Origin: Pseudoalteromonas sp. OOF1S-7
GTDB taxonomy: Bacteria > Pseudomonadota > Gammaproteobacteria > Enterobacterales > Alteromonadaceae
DNA: 64,000 nt
Assembly (NCBI RefSeq): GCF_022347765.1
Contig: NZ_JAKRFZ010000021.1
Location: 19,525 to 83,524 of the forward strand
Direction of reading: 5' to 3'
Below are positions 16,743 through 26,528 of this stretch, piece after piece. Below the pieces are notes generated by a model that was given only the letters and a program-made list of their open reading frames with translations, ran no database searches and was not told where the DNA came from. Each line of letters begins with the position of its first letter. Position 1 is the first letter of the stretch. Position numbers and translations under genes: made by a program.

Positions 16743-17579
16743 TTAATCGTTATCGTAAATGGTGGGAATAGGCTGACGCTTATGCTGTGTCTTCTGATAA
16801 ATCTCAATCAGCAGTTGCTCGGCATTTGGACTAAGTGGTTTGCCTTCCAGAAAGTCATCAATGTCATCATAGCTCAGGCCCAGTGCTTCTTCATCGGCAA
16901 GACCGGGGCGGTCACACTCTAAGTCTGCGGTTGGGGTTTTATGTACCAGTGACTGTGGTGCTCCCAGATAGTCGGCTAGTGCGCGCACCTGGCGTTTAGA
17001 CAGGCCAAATAATGGCGCTAAATCACAGGCACCGTCACCAAACTTGGTGTAGAAACCAGTAATGTTTTCAGCACTATGGTCGGTGCCAACCACCAGACCT
17101 CGCGTCAGGCTTGCGATTTCATACTGCGCAACCATACGCTGCCTGGCTTTCACATTACCTTTAACAAAATCGACTAGAGTAGCTCCTGGTACAGGAGTGT
17201 CACTGATCTGCATCGCCTGAAGTGCCTGCTCATGCAGGGCATCGGCTGCCGCTTTGATATTGACGGTTAAGCGTTTGCTGGGTTGAATGAACTCCAGTGC
17301 CTGCTGCGCCTCATCTTCGTCAGCCTGGGTGCCGTATGGCAAGCGCATGGCAATAAACTGATAAGCCTGTTGACCTCGCTCGGCATTCAGTTCGTCAATA
17401 GCCAGCTGGCATAAGCGGCCACAAGTTGAAGAGTCAACACCGCCACTGATCCCCAGCACCAGGCTATAGCAATGGGCTGAGATCAGCGTTTGTTTAATAA
17501 ACTGAACGCGTCGGGCAACTTCCGCCGCGACATCAATGGTTGGCTGAACTTTCATTTCAGCAATGATAGCTTCACGCAT
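16743..17579 (-). CDS. nadE: NH3-dependent NAD(+) synthetase
   Basis: 278 residues, single domain, similar in length to E. coli NadE. It amidates nicotinic acid adenine dinucleotide with ATP and ammonia. The ATP pyrophosphatase loop is SGGVDSSTCGR (about residue 45); later motifs include VVGTDHSAEN, TKFGDGACDLAPLFGL and KTPTADL. No glutaminase domain is present. GGGAG precedes the ATG. It stands upstream of folM on the same strand, 95 bases away. Confidence 0.96.
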   Translation of the reverse strand: MREAIIAEMKVQPTIDVAAEVARRVQFIKQTLISAHCYSLVLGISGGVDSSTCGRLCQLAIDELNAERGQQAYQFIAMRLPYGTQADEDEAQQALEFIQPSKRLTVNIKAAADALHEQALQAMQISDTPVPGATLVDFVKGNVKARQRMVAQYEIASLTRGLVVGTDHSAENITGFYTKFGDGACDLAPLFGLSKRQVRALADYLGAPQSLVHKTPTADLECDRPGLADEEALGLSYDDIDDFLEGKPLSPNAEQLLIEIYQKTQHKRQPIPTIYDND

Positions 17580-17693
17580 GGGGACTCCCTCTGACCACCC
17601 TTACTTGATCCGGCTGGTCCAATTATGACTAATTGCTCTAAGTTTACTTGAAATCACGACAGATTAGATCTGTTTCTTGTCGTGATCTGCTCT

Positions 17694-18311
17694 TCACAAG
17701 CCCAAGTGCCGCTTGATGGTTTGCAGCTCTTGCTTAAGCTGATCGATTTCCTGTAGAAGTTCATCCAGGTTTACCGCCGGTTCATCGGAGTGTGCACTGA
17801 CTTGCTCGCTGACCTCAAAATCGCCGAACAGGTGCTGATAGCGTGCCTCGCGTTTGCCCGGCTCTCTGGGCAGGCGCATGGCAAGTTCTTGCTGAATTAG
17901 TTCACTGAGCGCAGTTTCCACGTCCCCAACTGTGGCAAAATCCGCCAGTCTACTGCTGCGGGTGCGCAGCTCGCCCGGTGTTTGTGGCCCGCGCAGCAGG
18001 AGCAGGCAGACAAGTGCACGTTGTTGCTCTGTGAGTTGCAGGCTGCCAAATTCACTGTTACAGAATCGATGTTGGTACTTACTTACACGTCCGGATAGGC
18101 CCTCTTCGCAGACCACAATACGCTTTTGCTCAAGTTGTGTCAGTACGTCCAGTACGTCCGATTCAGACAGTGCCATTACCGGATCCCGGTTAGATTTTTG
18201 ATTGCAGGCATTGGTTAGCGCGTTGAGTGAGAGTGGATACTGATCAGGGGTCGTGGTTTGCTTTTCCAGCAGACAGCCAATGATCCGCTGTTCTATTTTG
18301 GATAAGTTCAT
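17694..18311 (-). CDS. yceH: YceH family (DUF480) protein
   Basis: 205 residues with two winged-helix-like domains: EQRIIGCLLEKQTTTPDQYPLSLNAL at the start and LLLLRGPQTPGELRTRSSRLA in the middle match E. coli YceH. The C-terminal 40 residues are a coiled-coil-like LDELLQEIDQLKQELQTIKRHL. The function is not established; the fold suggests nucleic-acid binding. AGGGAA precedes the start. Confidence 0.9.
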   Translation of the reverse strand: MNLSKIEQRIIGCLLEKQTTTPDQYPLSLNALTNACNQKSNRDPVMALSESDVLDVLTQLEQKRIVVCEEGLSGRVSKYQHRFCNSEFGSLQLTEQQRALVCLLLLRGPQTPGELRTRSSRLADFATVGDVETALSELIQQELAMRLPREPGKREARYQHLFGDFEVSEQVSAHSDEPAVNLDELLQEIDQLKQELQTIKRHLGL

Positions 18312-18442
18312 ATCTATTCCCTAAATGATGTGCTGTTGTACTTTGCAGCAGATCAAGTTGATTTTCATGACTTTACTCTATGCGATTTGCAAGACCTTGC
18401 ATAGTGGCCTCAGGTGAATAGCAGACAATTTCAAATTGTGGT

Positions 18443-21400
18443 TTAGCAGGTTTTGGCTTCATCCACCCACCGCTGCAGCATTTTACTCAACGCTGCAAAG
18501 TTAATCGGTTTACTCAGATAGGCATCCATACCGGCAGCCAGGCACTTTTCTTCATCGCCTTCCATCGCATTGGCCGTCAGGGCAATGATAGGGGTTTGTT
18601 GATGTTGTTCGCCAGCTATACCGGCGCGGATTTCTCTTGTTGCTGTGTAGCCATCCATCTCGGGCATTTGACAATCCATCAGGATAATCGCATAGGGCTC
18701 GTCACGTACTTTGAGGTGCCCTATGGCGGCAAGGCCATTGTGCGCGCAGGTCACATGGGCACCCAACTTCTCAAGCAGGGTAGTGGCCACCGTTTGGTTT
18801 ATCTTGTTGTCTTCGACCAGCAGGATATCCACATCCAGGCAGACCTCTTCGACAGTTTTGGCTGCCAGGGGCTCTTTGCGCTTAACCAATGACAACGCGT
18901 TGGCGGGTGTCAGAGGGGCGAGTAATACATTGTTGGAGGAAAACTGAGGCCAGGCTTGTGTTTGAGCCATGTTATGGCACAACAAAGCATAGCTGAGCTG
19001 CTTGGTTTTGATGTGTTTCAGCAAGCTGTTTATGTCAGATTCCGGGGTACTGGTGAGTACCTCTGTGGCAATGATTAAAGCGGGTCTTTGTAGTGTGTTG
19101 GCATCATACGCCTCAAGCATGTGTGCTACGCTTTCAAAATGCTCGGTAGGTATGTGCCAGGCATCCAGCATATGCCGTGCTGCCAGATCGGATGGAGAAT
19201 GGGCATCGATCACGTACAGGCTGTCATTATTGGTATCGAGTGCCCGGATCGGTTGTGGGTCATTGAGTTCAATGTAAAAAGTAAAGGTACTGCCTAAACT
19301 GGGTTTGCTGTAAGCGTTGAGTGCGCCACCCATTAACTCGCACAGCTGTCGTGCAATCGTCAGGCCCAGCCCGGTACCACCAAATTTACGCGTGGTTGAA
19401 GGGTCGGCCTGAGTGAAGGAATCAAAGATTTTACTCAGCTGCTGCTTACTGATCCCGATCCCTGTGTCTTCAACACTACACCAAAGGCGTGATTGCTCGC
19501 TGGTGCGTTCTGTATAGCAGGTCAGAGTGACCTTCCCGTTTTCAGTGAACTTTACGGCATTGCTGATCAGGTTATTGAGAATTTGCTTGAGCCGGTGAGG
19601 GTCGGTTTTGGCATGCTGATACTGCATATTTCGACTATCAATAAACAACTCAGTTTGCTGATCGTTAGCGCGCGGGGCAAAGGCGGCAAAACAGTCGCTG
19701 ATTATCTGGATAAGATCACACTCAATCTGTTCAATGTTGAGCTTACCCGCCTCAATTTTCGAGAAGTCCAATATGTCGTTAATAATTGTCAGCAGTGATT
19801 CCGCTGAGCTTTGTGCAAGCGCCAGGTTGCGCTGCTGAGTGTCTGTCAGCTGTGAATTGCCCAGGATCTCAAGCATGCCTATGATGCCATTCATCGGTGT
19901 GCGGATCTCATGGCTCATACTGGCCAGAAAATCAGCCTTGATCTTGGCTGACTGTTCTGCCAGCTCTTTCTCAATAATGGCTTTGCGCTTTGCCTGCTGT
20001 TGTTGCTGGCCGCTGAATAAACTCGCCAGCATGGCGGCAATGGCCTGAATAAAACGTCTGTCACTGTCGGTCCAGTCCGGGTATGGGTCGCCATATTCTG
20101 TGCAGAGGATACCGCACACGGCACCGCGATGAAGGATCGGCATAATCAGCATGGCTTCTACCTCGAAAGGGTCGAGATACTGATCGGCCAGTGGCCGGGT
20201 GATGGGATGCTTGGTGGCCATACTGGCCTCAATAACTTGTTTACTGAGAACCGCTGAGAACAGCCCAGGTAACGTGGCCTTACGCCAGGGAGGGAAGTGC
20301 TGCAGGCTATCTCGTCGGGTATTACTGAAACAAGTGGGGTAGAGCAGTGCATGATCTTCGCTGAGTAGCCAGATACTGGCACGAGATGCGCGTGCAGCCT
20401 GGCAAACCGCATCGGTACACAGCTCCTGAGCGCGTTCAGTGTGATTGTTAAGAATGGCTTCATGGGTACTCAACTGGGCCAGCAGTTCGTTATTTCTGGC
20501 CACCTTTTCGTGCTCAATGGCCATCAGTTTTCGATCGTTTATATTTTGCACTGAGCCAAACACTTGTAAGGTCCAGCCATTCTGCTGCTTTGCCTGGGCT
20601 TTGATGAGGACCCAGCATTCCTGACCTTTGTGCGGCAGTACGACGAACTCATCCTCAAAGGGCTTGCCGTATTTGATCGCCTGGTTCATATGATCCTGAA
20701 ACTTTTTGCGATGCTGGCCTTCTTTGAAAAACTCAGTGCTGCTCATCCAGGTGGGTTGATAGTCGTGTGGCACCGCAAAAATCTGACGGGTGACCTCCGA
20801 TAAAGTGATTTGGTGCGTAGCCAGGTCGACCGACCACGCACCGACTTTGGCCAGCGACCCCATATTGGTCAGCGCGCTGGTTTTGCTTTTAAGCTCAGAG
20901 AGCAGCCGGGTATAAAACGAGAACGCAAACAAAAAGAACAGTACTATGGTTAACAGTGCAAGCCGGAATGGCCACAATGCTGCGGAAGACGCTTTCCATC
21001 CGTAACGAGGGGCGGCATACATCACCCAGCTGCCCGATGGCACTTGAATGGTAAAAGCCAGCGGATTGTGCTCCTGTATGGTGGGTGAGCCATAGAAATA
21101 CTCACCACTGTCACCCAAGCCATTTCTGCCCTGAATGGCAATCAGATAATCCCCTTCCAGCTTATTCAGTGACACTTGTTCGTACAATTTTGGCATATCA
21201 ATGACAACCGATAACAGGCCCCAAAACCGGTCTTTATCGACATACACAGGGACACGTGCGATCAAAGCCACGCCGCCCTGAACTAGTTCCAGTGGGCCGG
21301 CCAGTATTATGGTACGGGAGTCTCTTGCCCTGATGGCATCTTTTTTTTGCTGCGGGTGAGTGAGGTAATTGAGCCCGATGGCTTTTTCATTGCCTTCGAG

Positions 21401-21757
21401 CGGGTAAACCATCTGCAGCACCATATCCGGCGCAGCACCGACATTGCGCAGCACCTGACTGGTCTCAAATAGCGGGGCGGCAAAGCGCTCAAACTGCGCT
21501 TGATTGAGATTTGGCTGTGGTGCCAACGCAATGGCCAGCCCGCGCACTAGCTGAATATTAGATGCCAGCGTGCCTTCAAGCTGAGTACGATAGACATTGA
21601 GCTCTTCAAACGTACGGTTTTTTTCAACCTCGATCAAGCGGCGCTCGTTAACATCGTCTATATACCAGCCTGCGACCAGGATCACCAATAACAGTGCGCC
21701 CACCATGAAGCGGGTTAAAAAGGCTTTCCTTGACGACAGCACGTGTATGGTCTGCAT
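18443..21757 (-). CDS. Hybrid sensor histidine kinase (CHASE-PAS-GAF-HisKA-HATPase-pseudoREC-REC)
   Basis: 1104 residues. Two membrane helices (about 14-32 and 263-282) flank a CHASE-type periplasmic sensor domain; then a PAS domain (290-410), a GAF domain (430-585), HisKA with the phospho-acceptor His616 in MSHEIRTPMNG, an HATPase domain (Asn733, DTGIGIS, GGTGLGL), a degenerate receiver (about 845-960) and a true receiver (975-1095, phospho-acceptor Asp1028 in LMDCQMPEMDG). No HPt domain, so a separate phosphotransfer protein is needed. Ligand unknown. Flanked by unrelated genes with no adjacent response regulator. Confidence 0.93.
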   Translation of the reverse strand: MQTIHVLSSRKAFLTRFMVGALLLVILVAGWYIDDVNERRLIEVEKNRTFEELNVYRTQLEGTLASNIQLVRGLAIALAPQPNLNQAQFERFAAPLFETSQVLRNVGAAPDMVLQMVYPLEGNEKAIGLNYLTHPQQKKDAIRARDSRTIILAGPLELVQGGVALIARVPVYVDKDRFWGLLSVVIDMPKLYEQVSLNKLEGDYLIAIQGRNGLGDSGEYFYGSPTIQEHNPLAFTIQVPSGSWVMYAAPRYGWKASSAALWPFRLALLTIVLFFLFAFSFYTRLLSELKSKTSALTNMGSLAKVGAWSVDLATHQITLSEVTRQIFAVPHDYQPTWMSSTEFFKEGQHRKKFQDHMNQAIKYGKPFEDEFVVLPHKGQECWVLIKAQAKQQNGWTLQVFGSVQNINDRKLMAIEHEKVARNNELLAQLSTHEAILNNHTERAQELCTDAVCQAARASRASIWLLSEDHALLYPTCFSNTRRDSLQHFPPWRKATLPGLFSAVLSKQVIEASMATKHPITRPLADQYLDPFEVEAMLIMPILHRGAVCGILCTEYGDPYPDWTDSDRRFIQAIAAMLASLFSGQQQQQAKRKAIIEKELAEQSAKIKADFLASMSHEIRTPMNGIIGMLEILGNSQLTDTQQRNLALAQSSAESLLTIINDILDFSKIEAGKLNIEQIECDLIQIISDCFAAFAPRANDQQTELFIDSRNMQYQHAKTDPHRLKQILNNLISNAVKFTENGKVTLTCYTERTSEQSRLWCSVEDTGIGISKQQLSKIFDSFTQADPSTTRKFGGTGLGLTIARQLCELMGGALNAYSKPSLGSTFTFYIELNDPQPIRALDTNNDSLYVIDAHSPSDLAARHMLDAWHIPTEHFESVAHMLEAYDANTLQRPALIIATEVLTSTPESDINSLLKHIKTKQLSYALLCHNMAQTQAWPQFSSNNVLLAPLTPANALSLVKRKEPLAAKTVEEVCLDVDILLVEDNKINQTVATTLLEKLGAHVTCAHNGLAAIGHLKVRDEPYAIILMDCQMPEMDGYTATREIRAGIAGEQHQQTPIIALTANAMEGDEEKCLAAGMDAYLSKPINFAALSKMLQRWVDEAKTC

Positions 21758-22031
21758 GTAAACATGAAAAAGTATCCTTGAATCATTTAACTATAGTTGT
21801 CTGTATGAAAACTCGCCAAGGCACAGATACATTTAAAGCGGAAAAATCCCGCCGTCATTAATGGCCGGTGTGTCGGTGCGTGCAGTTCGCCTCATAGTAC
21901 TGGCCAGGTCACGCTTAGTTTATCCGTAAGACAGTGCTGTGGCCGATTTAGATTCACTGAGATGTAATGCAATACAGCGTAATAACCGCTAAGCTGGCAA
22001 AGGTCATTAATCAATCAAATGAGGGAAAAGT

Positions 22032-24323
22032 ATGCTGACTTGGCTTAAACGTGGGGTGGCGGGGCTGGTGTTACTTGCACTGGCTGCCAGTGCGGCCGTG
22101 TATGGTATGTTATCACTGAGTTTGCCGGCACTCGACGGACAGGGGCAGTCGACGGGATTGAATGCACCAGTGTCGTTAGAGCGAGATGCGCTCGGGCAGG
22201 CTGTGATTACGGCTCAGAACCGTCATGATGCTGCTTACGCACTGGGCTTTGCGCACGGCCAGGATCGCTTCTTTCAGATGGATCTGCTGCGTCGTAATGC
22301 AGCTGGGGAGCTAAGCGAGTTATTTGGTAAAGCGGCCATTGGACTGGATAAACGCCTTAGGTTTCATCGTTTTCGGGCCCTGAGTCAGACCATTTTTCAG
22401 CAGCTGTCGGAATCTGAGCAAGTCTTGCTGGCGCGTTACACTCAGGGGGTGAATGAAGGGCAGGCGCAAAGCGGGGTGAAGAGTTTTGAATATCTCCTGC
22501 TTGGTGCAGAGGTTAGGCCCTGGCAACCAGAAGACAGCCTGTTAGTGATTTTCAGTATGTATCTGGATTTGCAAGAAAGCACGATAAAAAGGGATGAGTC
22601 ACTGATTTTGGTTGAATCGCTACTTGGAAAGGAAGTTGTAGATTTTATCATGCAGCCTAGCAACTATCAGGCGTCACTTGATAATTCTGAAGTCGTCAAA
22701 AAAACAGTTAAAATACCAAATTTAGGTGACATTGCGCATATTGAAGATGTTTTTCATATTAAAGAGCTTTCACTATATGGTAGTAATAACTGGGCAGTAA
22801 CCGGACAGCATACCAAAACTGGTTCAGCTATGCTTTCAGACGATATGCATCTCGGGTTAAATGCACCGGCTATCTGGTATCGTGCGCAACTAAACTATGA
22901 CACTGATACGGGCACGTCCGTTCAGGTGACGGGCGTTACTTTACCGGGAGCACCGGCTGTGGTGGTGGGCAGTAACAATCATATTGCCTGGGGCTTCACT
23001 AATGGTTATCTGGATACTGCGGACTGGATCAAGCTTGACCCGCAGAACGACAATACCTGGCAGGTGACTGAGCAGCTGATGTTGCCGGATGGTAATAGTG
23101 AAGCGTTTACGCTGACAATGAGTGACTATGGACCTGTTAAACAGATCCAGGGTCAGTCCTATGCGCTGAGCTGGGTGGCGCATCAGGGCTATGCTGTCAA
23201 TCTGGGGTTACTGGCTCTGGAGCAGGCTGACTCTGTCGATAGTGCACTGGAGCGGGCTGCACTGATTGCGATCCCGGTACAAAACATGGTGGTGGTGGAT
23301 GCCAGGGGTAACGCCGCATGGCGCCCAACGGGCGCTGTGCCGGGCCGCTCGGTGCCGAGTGATCTGGCGGCCGGCAGTCAGAGTTACAGTGCTGACTGGC
23401 AGCATAATGAAACGCAGCGTCCGGTCGTTAAAAATCCTGCTCATGGCAGACTCTGGACTGCCAACTCCCGGGTGGTATCCGCACAGCAGCATCAGCGCTT
23501 CGGTGATGGCGGCTATGCGCTGGGTGCGCGTGCCGTACAGATCCGGGACCGTCTGATGGCGCAGAGCCAGTTCGATGAAGCAGACTTTATGCGTTTACAG
23601 CTCGATAATGAAGCACGTTTTATGATGCCCTGGCACCAGTTGCTCAGCGAGTTGCTGGCAAACAACGGCGACCGCTATGGGCGTGATCGACAATATCTGG
23701 CTGACTGGCAGGCGTGTGCCTGCCCGGGTTCGGTTGGCTATACGCTGGTCAGGCGTTTTCGTGATCATACCCTGGATCTGTTATTTGCACCGGTAGAAAA
23801 GACCCTGCAGCAAGCAGAGGGTAGCTTGTCACCGTTAAAACGCTATCTTGAGCCAGCTGCGTGGCAACTGTTGCGTGAGCAACCTGCGCACTGGCAACAG
23901 CATTATCCTGATTGGGATGCCCTGTTACTGGCGGCCTATGAAGCCGCGAAGGTGCAACTAAGTGAGACTCAGGGTCGGGATATGGCGGCGTGGCAATGGG
24001 GGCGGGTTAACCAGCTTGAGGTGAAGCATCCGTTTAGCCGGCAGATGCCGCTGCTCAGTGGCTTGCTCGACATGCCGGTGGTTGCGGGATTTGGTGACAG
24101 TTATATGCCCGCAGTACAAAAGCCGGCATTTGGCGCATCTCAGCGTTTTATTGCTCAGCCAGGGCACCTGGATAACGCCATTATGAGTATTGCGGGTGGA
24201 CAAAGCGGTCATCCACTGTCGCCATTTTACCGGGCTGGTTTCAGTGGCTACGCGCAAGGCAAGGCAGTGCCTTTGTTACCGGGTCAAATTAGTCATCGCA
24301 TTACTTTTACACCCATGAACTAA
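22032..24323 (+). CDS. Penicillin acylase family (Ntn) hydrolase
   Basis: 763 residues with an N-terminal membrane or signal segment (LKRGVAGLVLLALAASAAVYG). The family signature is YGSNNWAV; autocatalytic cleavage before Ser251 would expose it as the N-terminal nucleophile of the beta chain and leave an alpha chain of about 220 residues. Other family features are AYALGFAHGQDRFFQMD and the late GFGDSYMPA/GGQSGHP region. Relatives cleave amide bonds in beta-lactams, cyclic lipopeptides or acyl-homoserine lactones; the substrate here cannot be told. GAGGGAAAAGT precedes the ATG. It overlaps the next, convergent gene by four bases. Confidence 0.93.
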   Translation: MLTWLKRGVAGLVLLALAASAAVYGMLSLSLPALDGQGQSTGLNAPVSLERDALGQAVITAQNRHDAAYALGFAHGQDRFFQMDLLRRNAAGELSELFGKAAIGLDKRLRFHRFRALSQTIFQQLSESEQVLLARYTQGVNEGQAQSGVKSFEYLLLGAEVRPWQPEDSLLVIFSMYLDLQESTIKRDESLILVESLLGKEVVDFIMQPSNYQASLDNSEVVKKTVKIPNLGDIAHIEDVFHIKELSLYGSNNWAVTGQHTKTGSAMLSDDMHLGLNAPAIWYRAQLNYDTDTGTSVQVTGVTLPGAPAVVVGSNNHIAWGFTNGYLDTADWIKLDPQNDNTWQVTEQLMLPDGNSEAFTLTMSDYGPVKQIQGQSYALSWVAHQGYAVNLGLLALEQADSVDSALERAALIAIPVQNMVVVDARGNAAWRPTGAVPGRSVPSDLAAGSQSYSADWQHNETQRPVVKNPAHGRLWTANSRVVSAQQHQRFGDGGYALGARAVQIRDRLMAQSQFDEADFMRLQLDNEARFMMPWHQLLSELLANNGDRYGRDRQYLADWQACACPGSVGYTLVRRFRDHTLDLLFAPVEKTLQQAEGSLSPLKRYLEPAAWQLLREQPAHWQQHYPDWDALLLAAYEAAKVQLSETQGRDMAAWQWGRVNQLEVKHPFSRQMPLLSGLLDMPVVAGFGDSYMPAVQKPAFGASQRFIAQPGHLDNAIMSIAGGQSGHPLSPFYRAGFSGYAQGKAVPLLPGQISHRITFTPMN

Positions 24324-25381
24324 CCAGACTGGGCCGCTGTGATACGGTTGCGGCCCTGCGCTTTACTGCTATAGAGCGCATCATCGGCCAGTTGCAAGGC
24401 GACTGAAAAGGGTAGCGCAGTGTGCCATAAGGCCACACCAAAACTCATGGTTGCAGTCAGTTCATTGCCATTATAACGCTGCTTTTCCAGGGTTTGTCTC
24501 AGTGTTTCAAGGCGCAAAACCGCTTCTTCTAATGAACAGTCAACCAGCACCAGCAAAAACTCTTCTCCACCCCAGCGCACGGCAATATCCTGATCAGTGA
24601 CATGCTCACGTAAGATATCAGACACGGTTTGCAGCACCTCGTCTCCCATATCATGACCCAGCTGATCATTGATGTGTTTGAAATGGTCCAGATCGGCCAT
24701 GGCCACGCACAGGTTCTGACCATTGTGCGCGCAACTGCTGTGTGCCCTGAGGATCAGCTCCTTGGCGTAGCGGCGATTAAACAAATTAGTGAGCGGATCC
24801 CTGGCAGCCAGCGTCGCCAGCTGATGACGCTGAATGAAGGTACTTTCACGCACGTGGCCAATGACGTAAATCATCGGCAGGCCACAGATAAACACATTGA
24901 TAAAATGAATAGGCCGGGCGTAATCATGAAACACAAATGCGGTATGTACGTCGCTAAACAGCTCAAACAGGGCGGCAAATAACACGATCAGGCTCAACGA
25001 CATGGCTATCGCCAGTCGTAACTTTAGTTTCATATCCAGCAGTAGCAAGCAGGCTATGGTCCAGAGGTAATACTGGAAGCCGTAGTCCATGCCAAGGGTG
25101 GCGCACACTAGTACCGAGTGGGCGGTTACTTCGACACAAAAGACCCTGAGTGCCAAATGGCTGTGGCCCAGGTTCAGCAAATAAATCCCCATTGCCCAGG
25201 CTGTAACGCTGGCGATATTGGCAATGGACAGGATATAAACCTGGCTGTACCAGAAGGCAAAAATAAACAGTAAGTGTAAGCACAGGCAATAGTAAGCGAC
25301 TTGCTTAAACAGTTTTACTTTGACCAGTTCAACTTCATCCGGCTGACTATAAATGTGTTGCGCAATCGGCACGTAAGGCAC
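24320..25381 (-). CDS. Membrane-bound diguanylate cyclase (GGDEF)
   Basis: 353 residues. Five or six membrane helices occupy about residues 28-175; a GGDEF domain follows, beginning ARDPLTNLFNRR, with the active motif GGEEF at 271-275. These proteins make cyclic di-GMP from two GTP. The position of the RxxD product-inhibition site reads TDQD, so feedback inhibition by that site is probably absent. The start is a GTG. Confidence 0.92.
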   Translation of the reverse strand: MPYVPIAQHIYSQPDEVELVKVKLFKQVAYYCLCLHLLFIFAFWYSQVYILSIANIASVTAWAMGIYLLNLGHSHLALRVFCVEVTAHSVLVCATLGMDYGFQYYLWTIACLLLLDMKLKLRLAIAMSLSLIVLFAALFELFSDVHTAFVFHDYARPIHFINVFICGLPMIYVIGHVRESTFIQRHQLATLAARDPLTNLFNRRYAKELILRAHSSCAHNGQNLCVAMADLDHFKHINDQLGHDMGDEVLQTVSDILREHVTDQDIAVRWGGEEFLLVLVDCSLEEAVLRLETLRQTLEKQRYNGNELTATMSFGVALWHTALPFSVALQLADDALYSSKAQGRNRITAAQSG

Positions 25382-25460
25382 TCAGTTATCATTGTTGCGA
25401 TATCTTCAGTATAGAAAGCGTCGGTATTTTTTCCCTGAAAATTTACGACTGGCCAGTCAC

Positions 25461-26333
25461 CTAGCCCGTCATGACCAGTATTGCGGCCACTGCTATCAGT
25501 CCCAGCCCCAGCGTATCACGCCGGGCAACGGGGGTTTTCAGCCACCACAATGAGATGGCCAGTGTAAAAAAGACTTCAATCTGACCCAGGGTCTTAACAT
25601 AGGCAACGTGTTGCAAACTCATGGCACTAAACCAGCCAATCGACCCAATGCAGCTGGTGGTACTGATGGCTGAGGTGAGTCCGCGATGTTGCCACAGCTG
25701 ACGCCAGGAATCGGTCTCGGCATAGCTCAGGTAACCGGCCAGCAGCACAGTTTGACAGGACAACACCAATAGCAACACCCAAGCTGCACTATGTGGGAAA
25801 GGCAATTGAGTGGCAATGCTGGCTTCTCTTACCCACAATGAGGTGAGTGCGAAAGCCCCACCACAGGCCAACCCGAGCAGGGCGGTCGATAATTGAAAGT
25901 GACGCAGGGTCACGCCGCTGAGCAGCAGTACGGCAACCCCACCCAGCAGGACGCCCAGCCAGCCCAGCGCGCTCAGGTGAGAGCCAAAAAACAGCATGCC
26001 CAGAATAGCCGCCAATAAGGCTTCACTTTTTGCCAGGCCCACGCCTACAGCATAATTGTTGCGTTTAAACAGGACCACCATTAATCCGGTGGCGATGATT
26101 TGCATTACGCTCGCGCCGCCAATATAAGCCAATAAAGTCAGATTAAGGGTCAGTGTGGGGGCTGTTTGCCAGTGATACAGACCCAGCAGATACAGGGCGG
26201 CCAGGGGCGTCGCCAACAAAAAACGGGCCAGCGTGACGCTGGCCACACTGGCATGCTGACTCAAACGACTTTGCAGGGCGTTACGCCAGGCCTGGCTAAA
26301 TGCGGCCAGACAGGTGAAAGCAATCCATTCCAT
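25461..26333 (-). CDS. EamA-family transporter
   Basis: 290-residue inner-membrane protein with about ten hydrophobic helices in two repeats, as in the drug/metabolite transporter superfamily. Characteristic pieces include GVGLAKSEALLAAILGMLFFG, with the Lys-Ser-Glu near the centre. Substrate unknown. It is not closely similar in sequence to the EamA protein at 4403-5323. No dedicated regulator is next to it. Confidence 0.85.
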   Translation of the reverse strand: MEWIAFTCLAAFSQAWRNALQSRLSQHASVASVTLARFLLATPLAALYLLGLYHWQTAPTLTLNLTLLAYIGGASVMQIIATGLMVVLFKRNNYAVGVGLAKSEALLAAILGMLFFGSHLSALGWLGVLLGGVAVLLLSGVTLRHFQLSTALLGLACGGAFALTSLWVREASIATQLPFPHSAAWVLLLVLSCQTVLLAGYLSYAETDSWRQLWQHRGLTSAISTTSCIGSIGWFSAMSLQHVAYVKTLGQIEVFFTLAISLWWLKTPVARRDTLGLGLIAVAAILVMTG

Positions 26334-26500
26334 GCGCGATGACTTTTAGTAATTTCGGAACACTGAAACTACCCGCGCTGACAATGAATTACCAGTGCCT
26401 TGAAAAATATTCAGTATCATAATGGAAAATGGTGGTGCGACAATTTGCCGCAGTGTATCGCTACTCGCTGCGCGTTATACTGCTTTGTGATGCTACTTCT

Positions 26501-26528
26501 TACCGCCCAGACAATCGGTCGGGCGGTA
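26501..26528 (+). terminator. Hairpin with T-run on the plus strand
   Basis: TACCGCCC (26501-26508) pairs with GGGCGGTA (26521-26528), followed on the plus strand by TTATTTTTCC. It lies immediately after the minus-strand stop codon of the pseudouridine synthase, but the T-run faces the plus strand, where no gene is recognised upstream. Confidence 0.5.
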
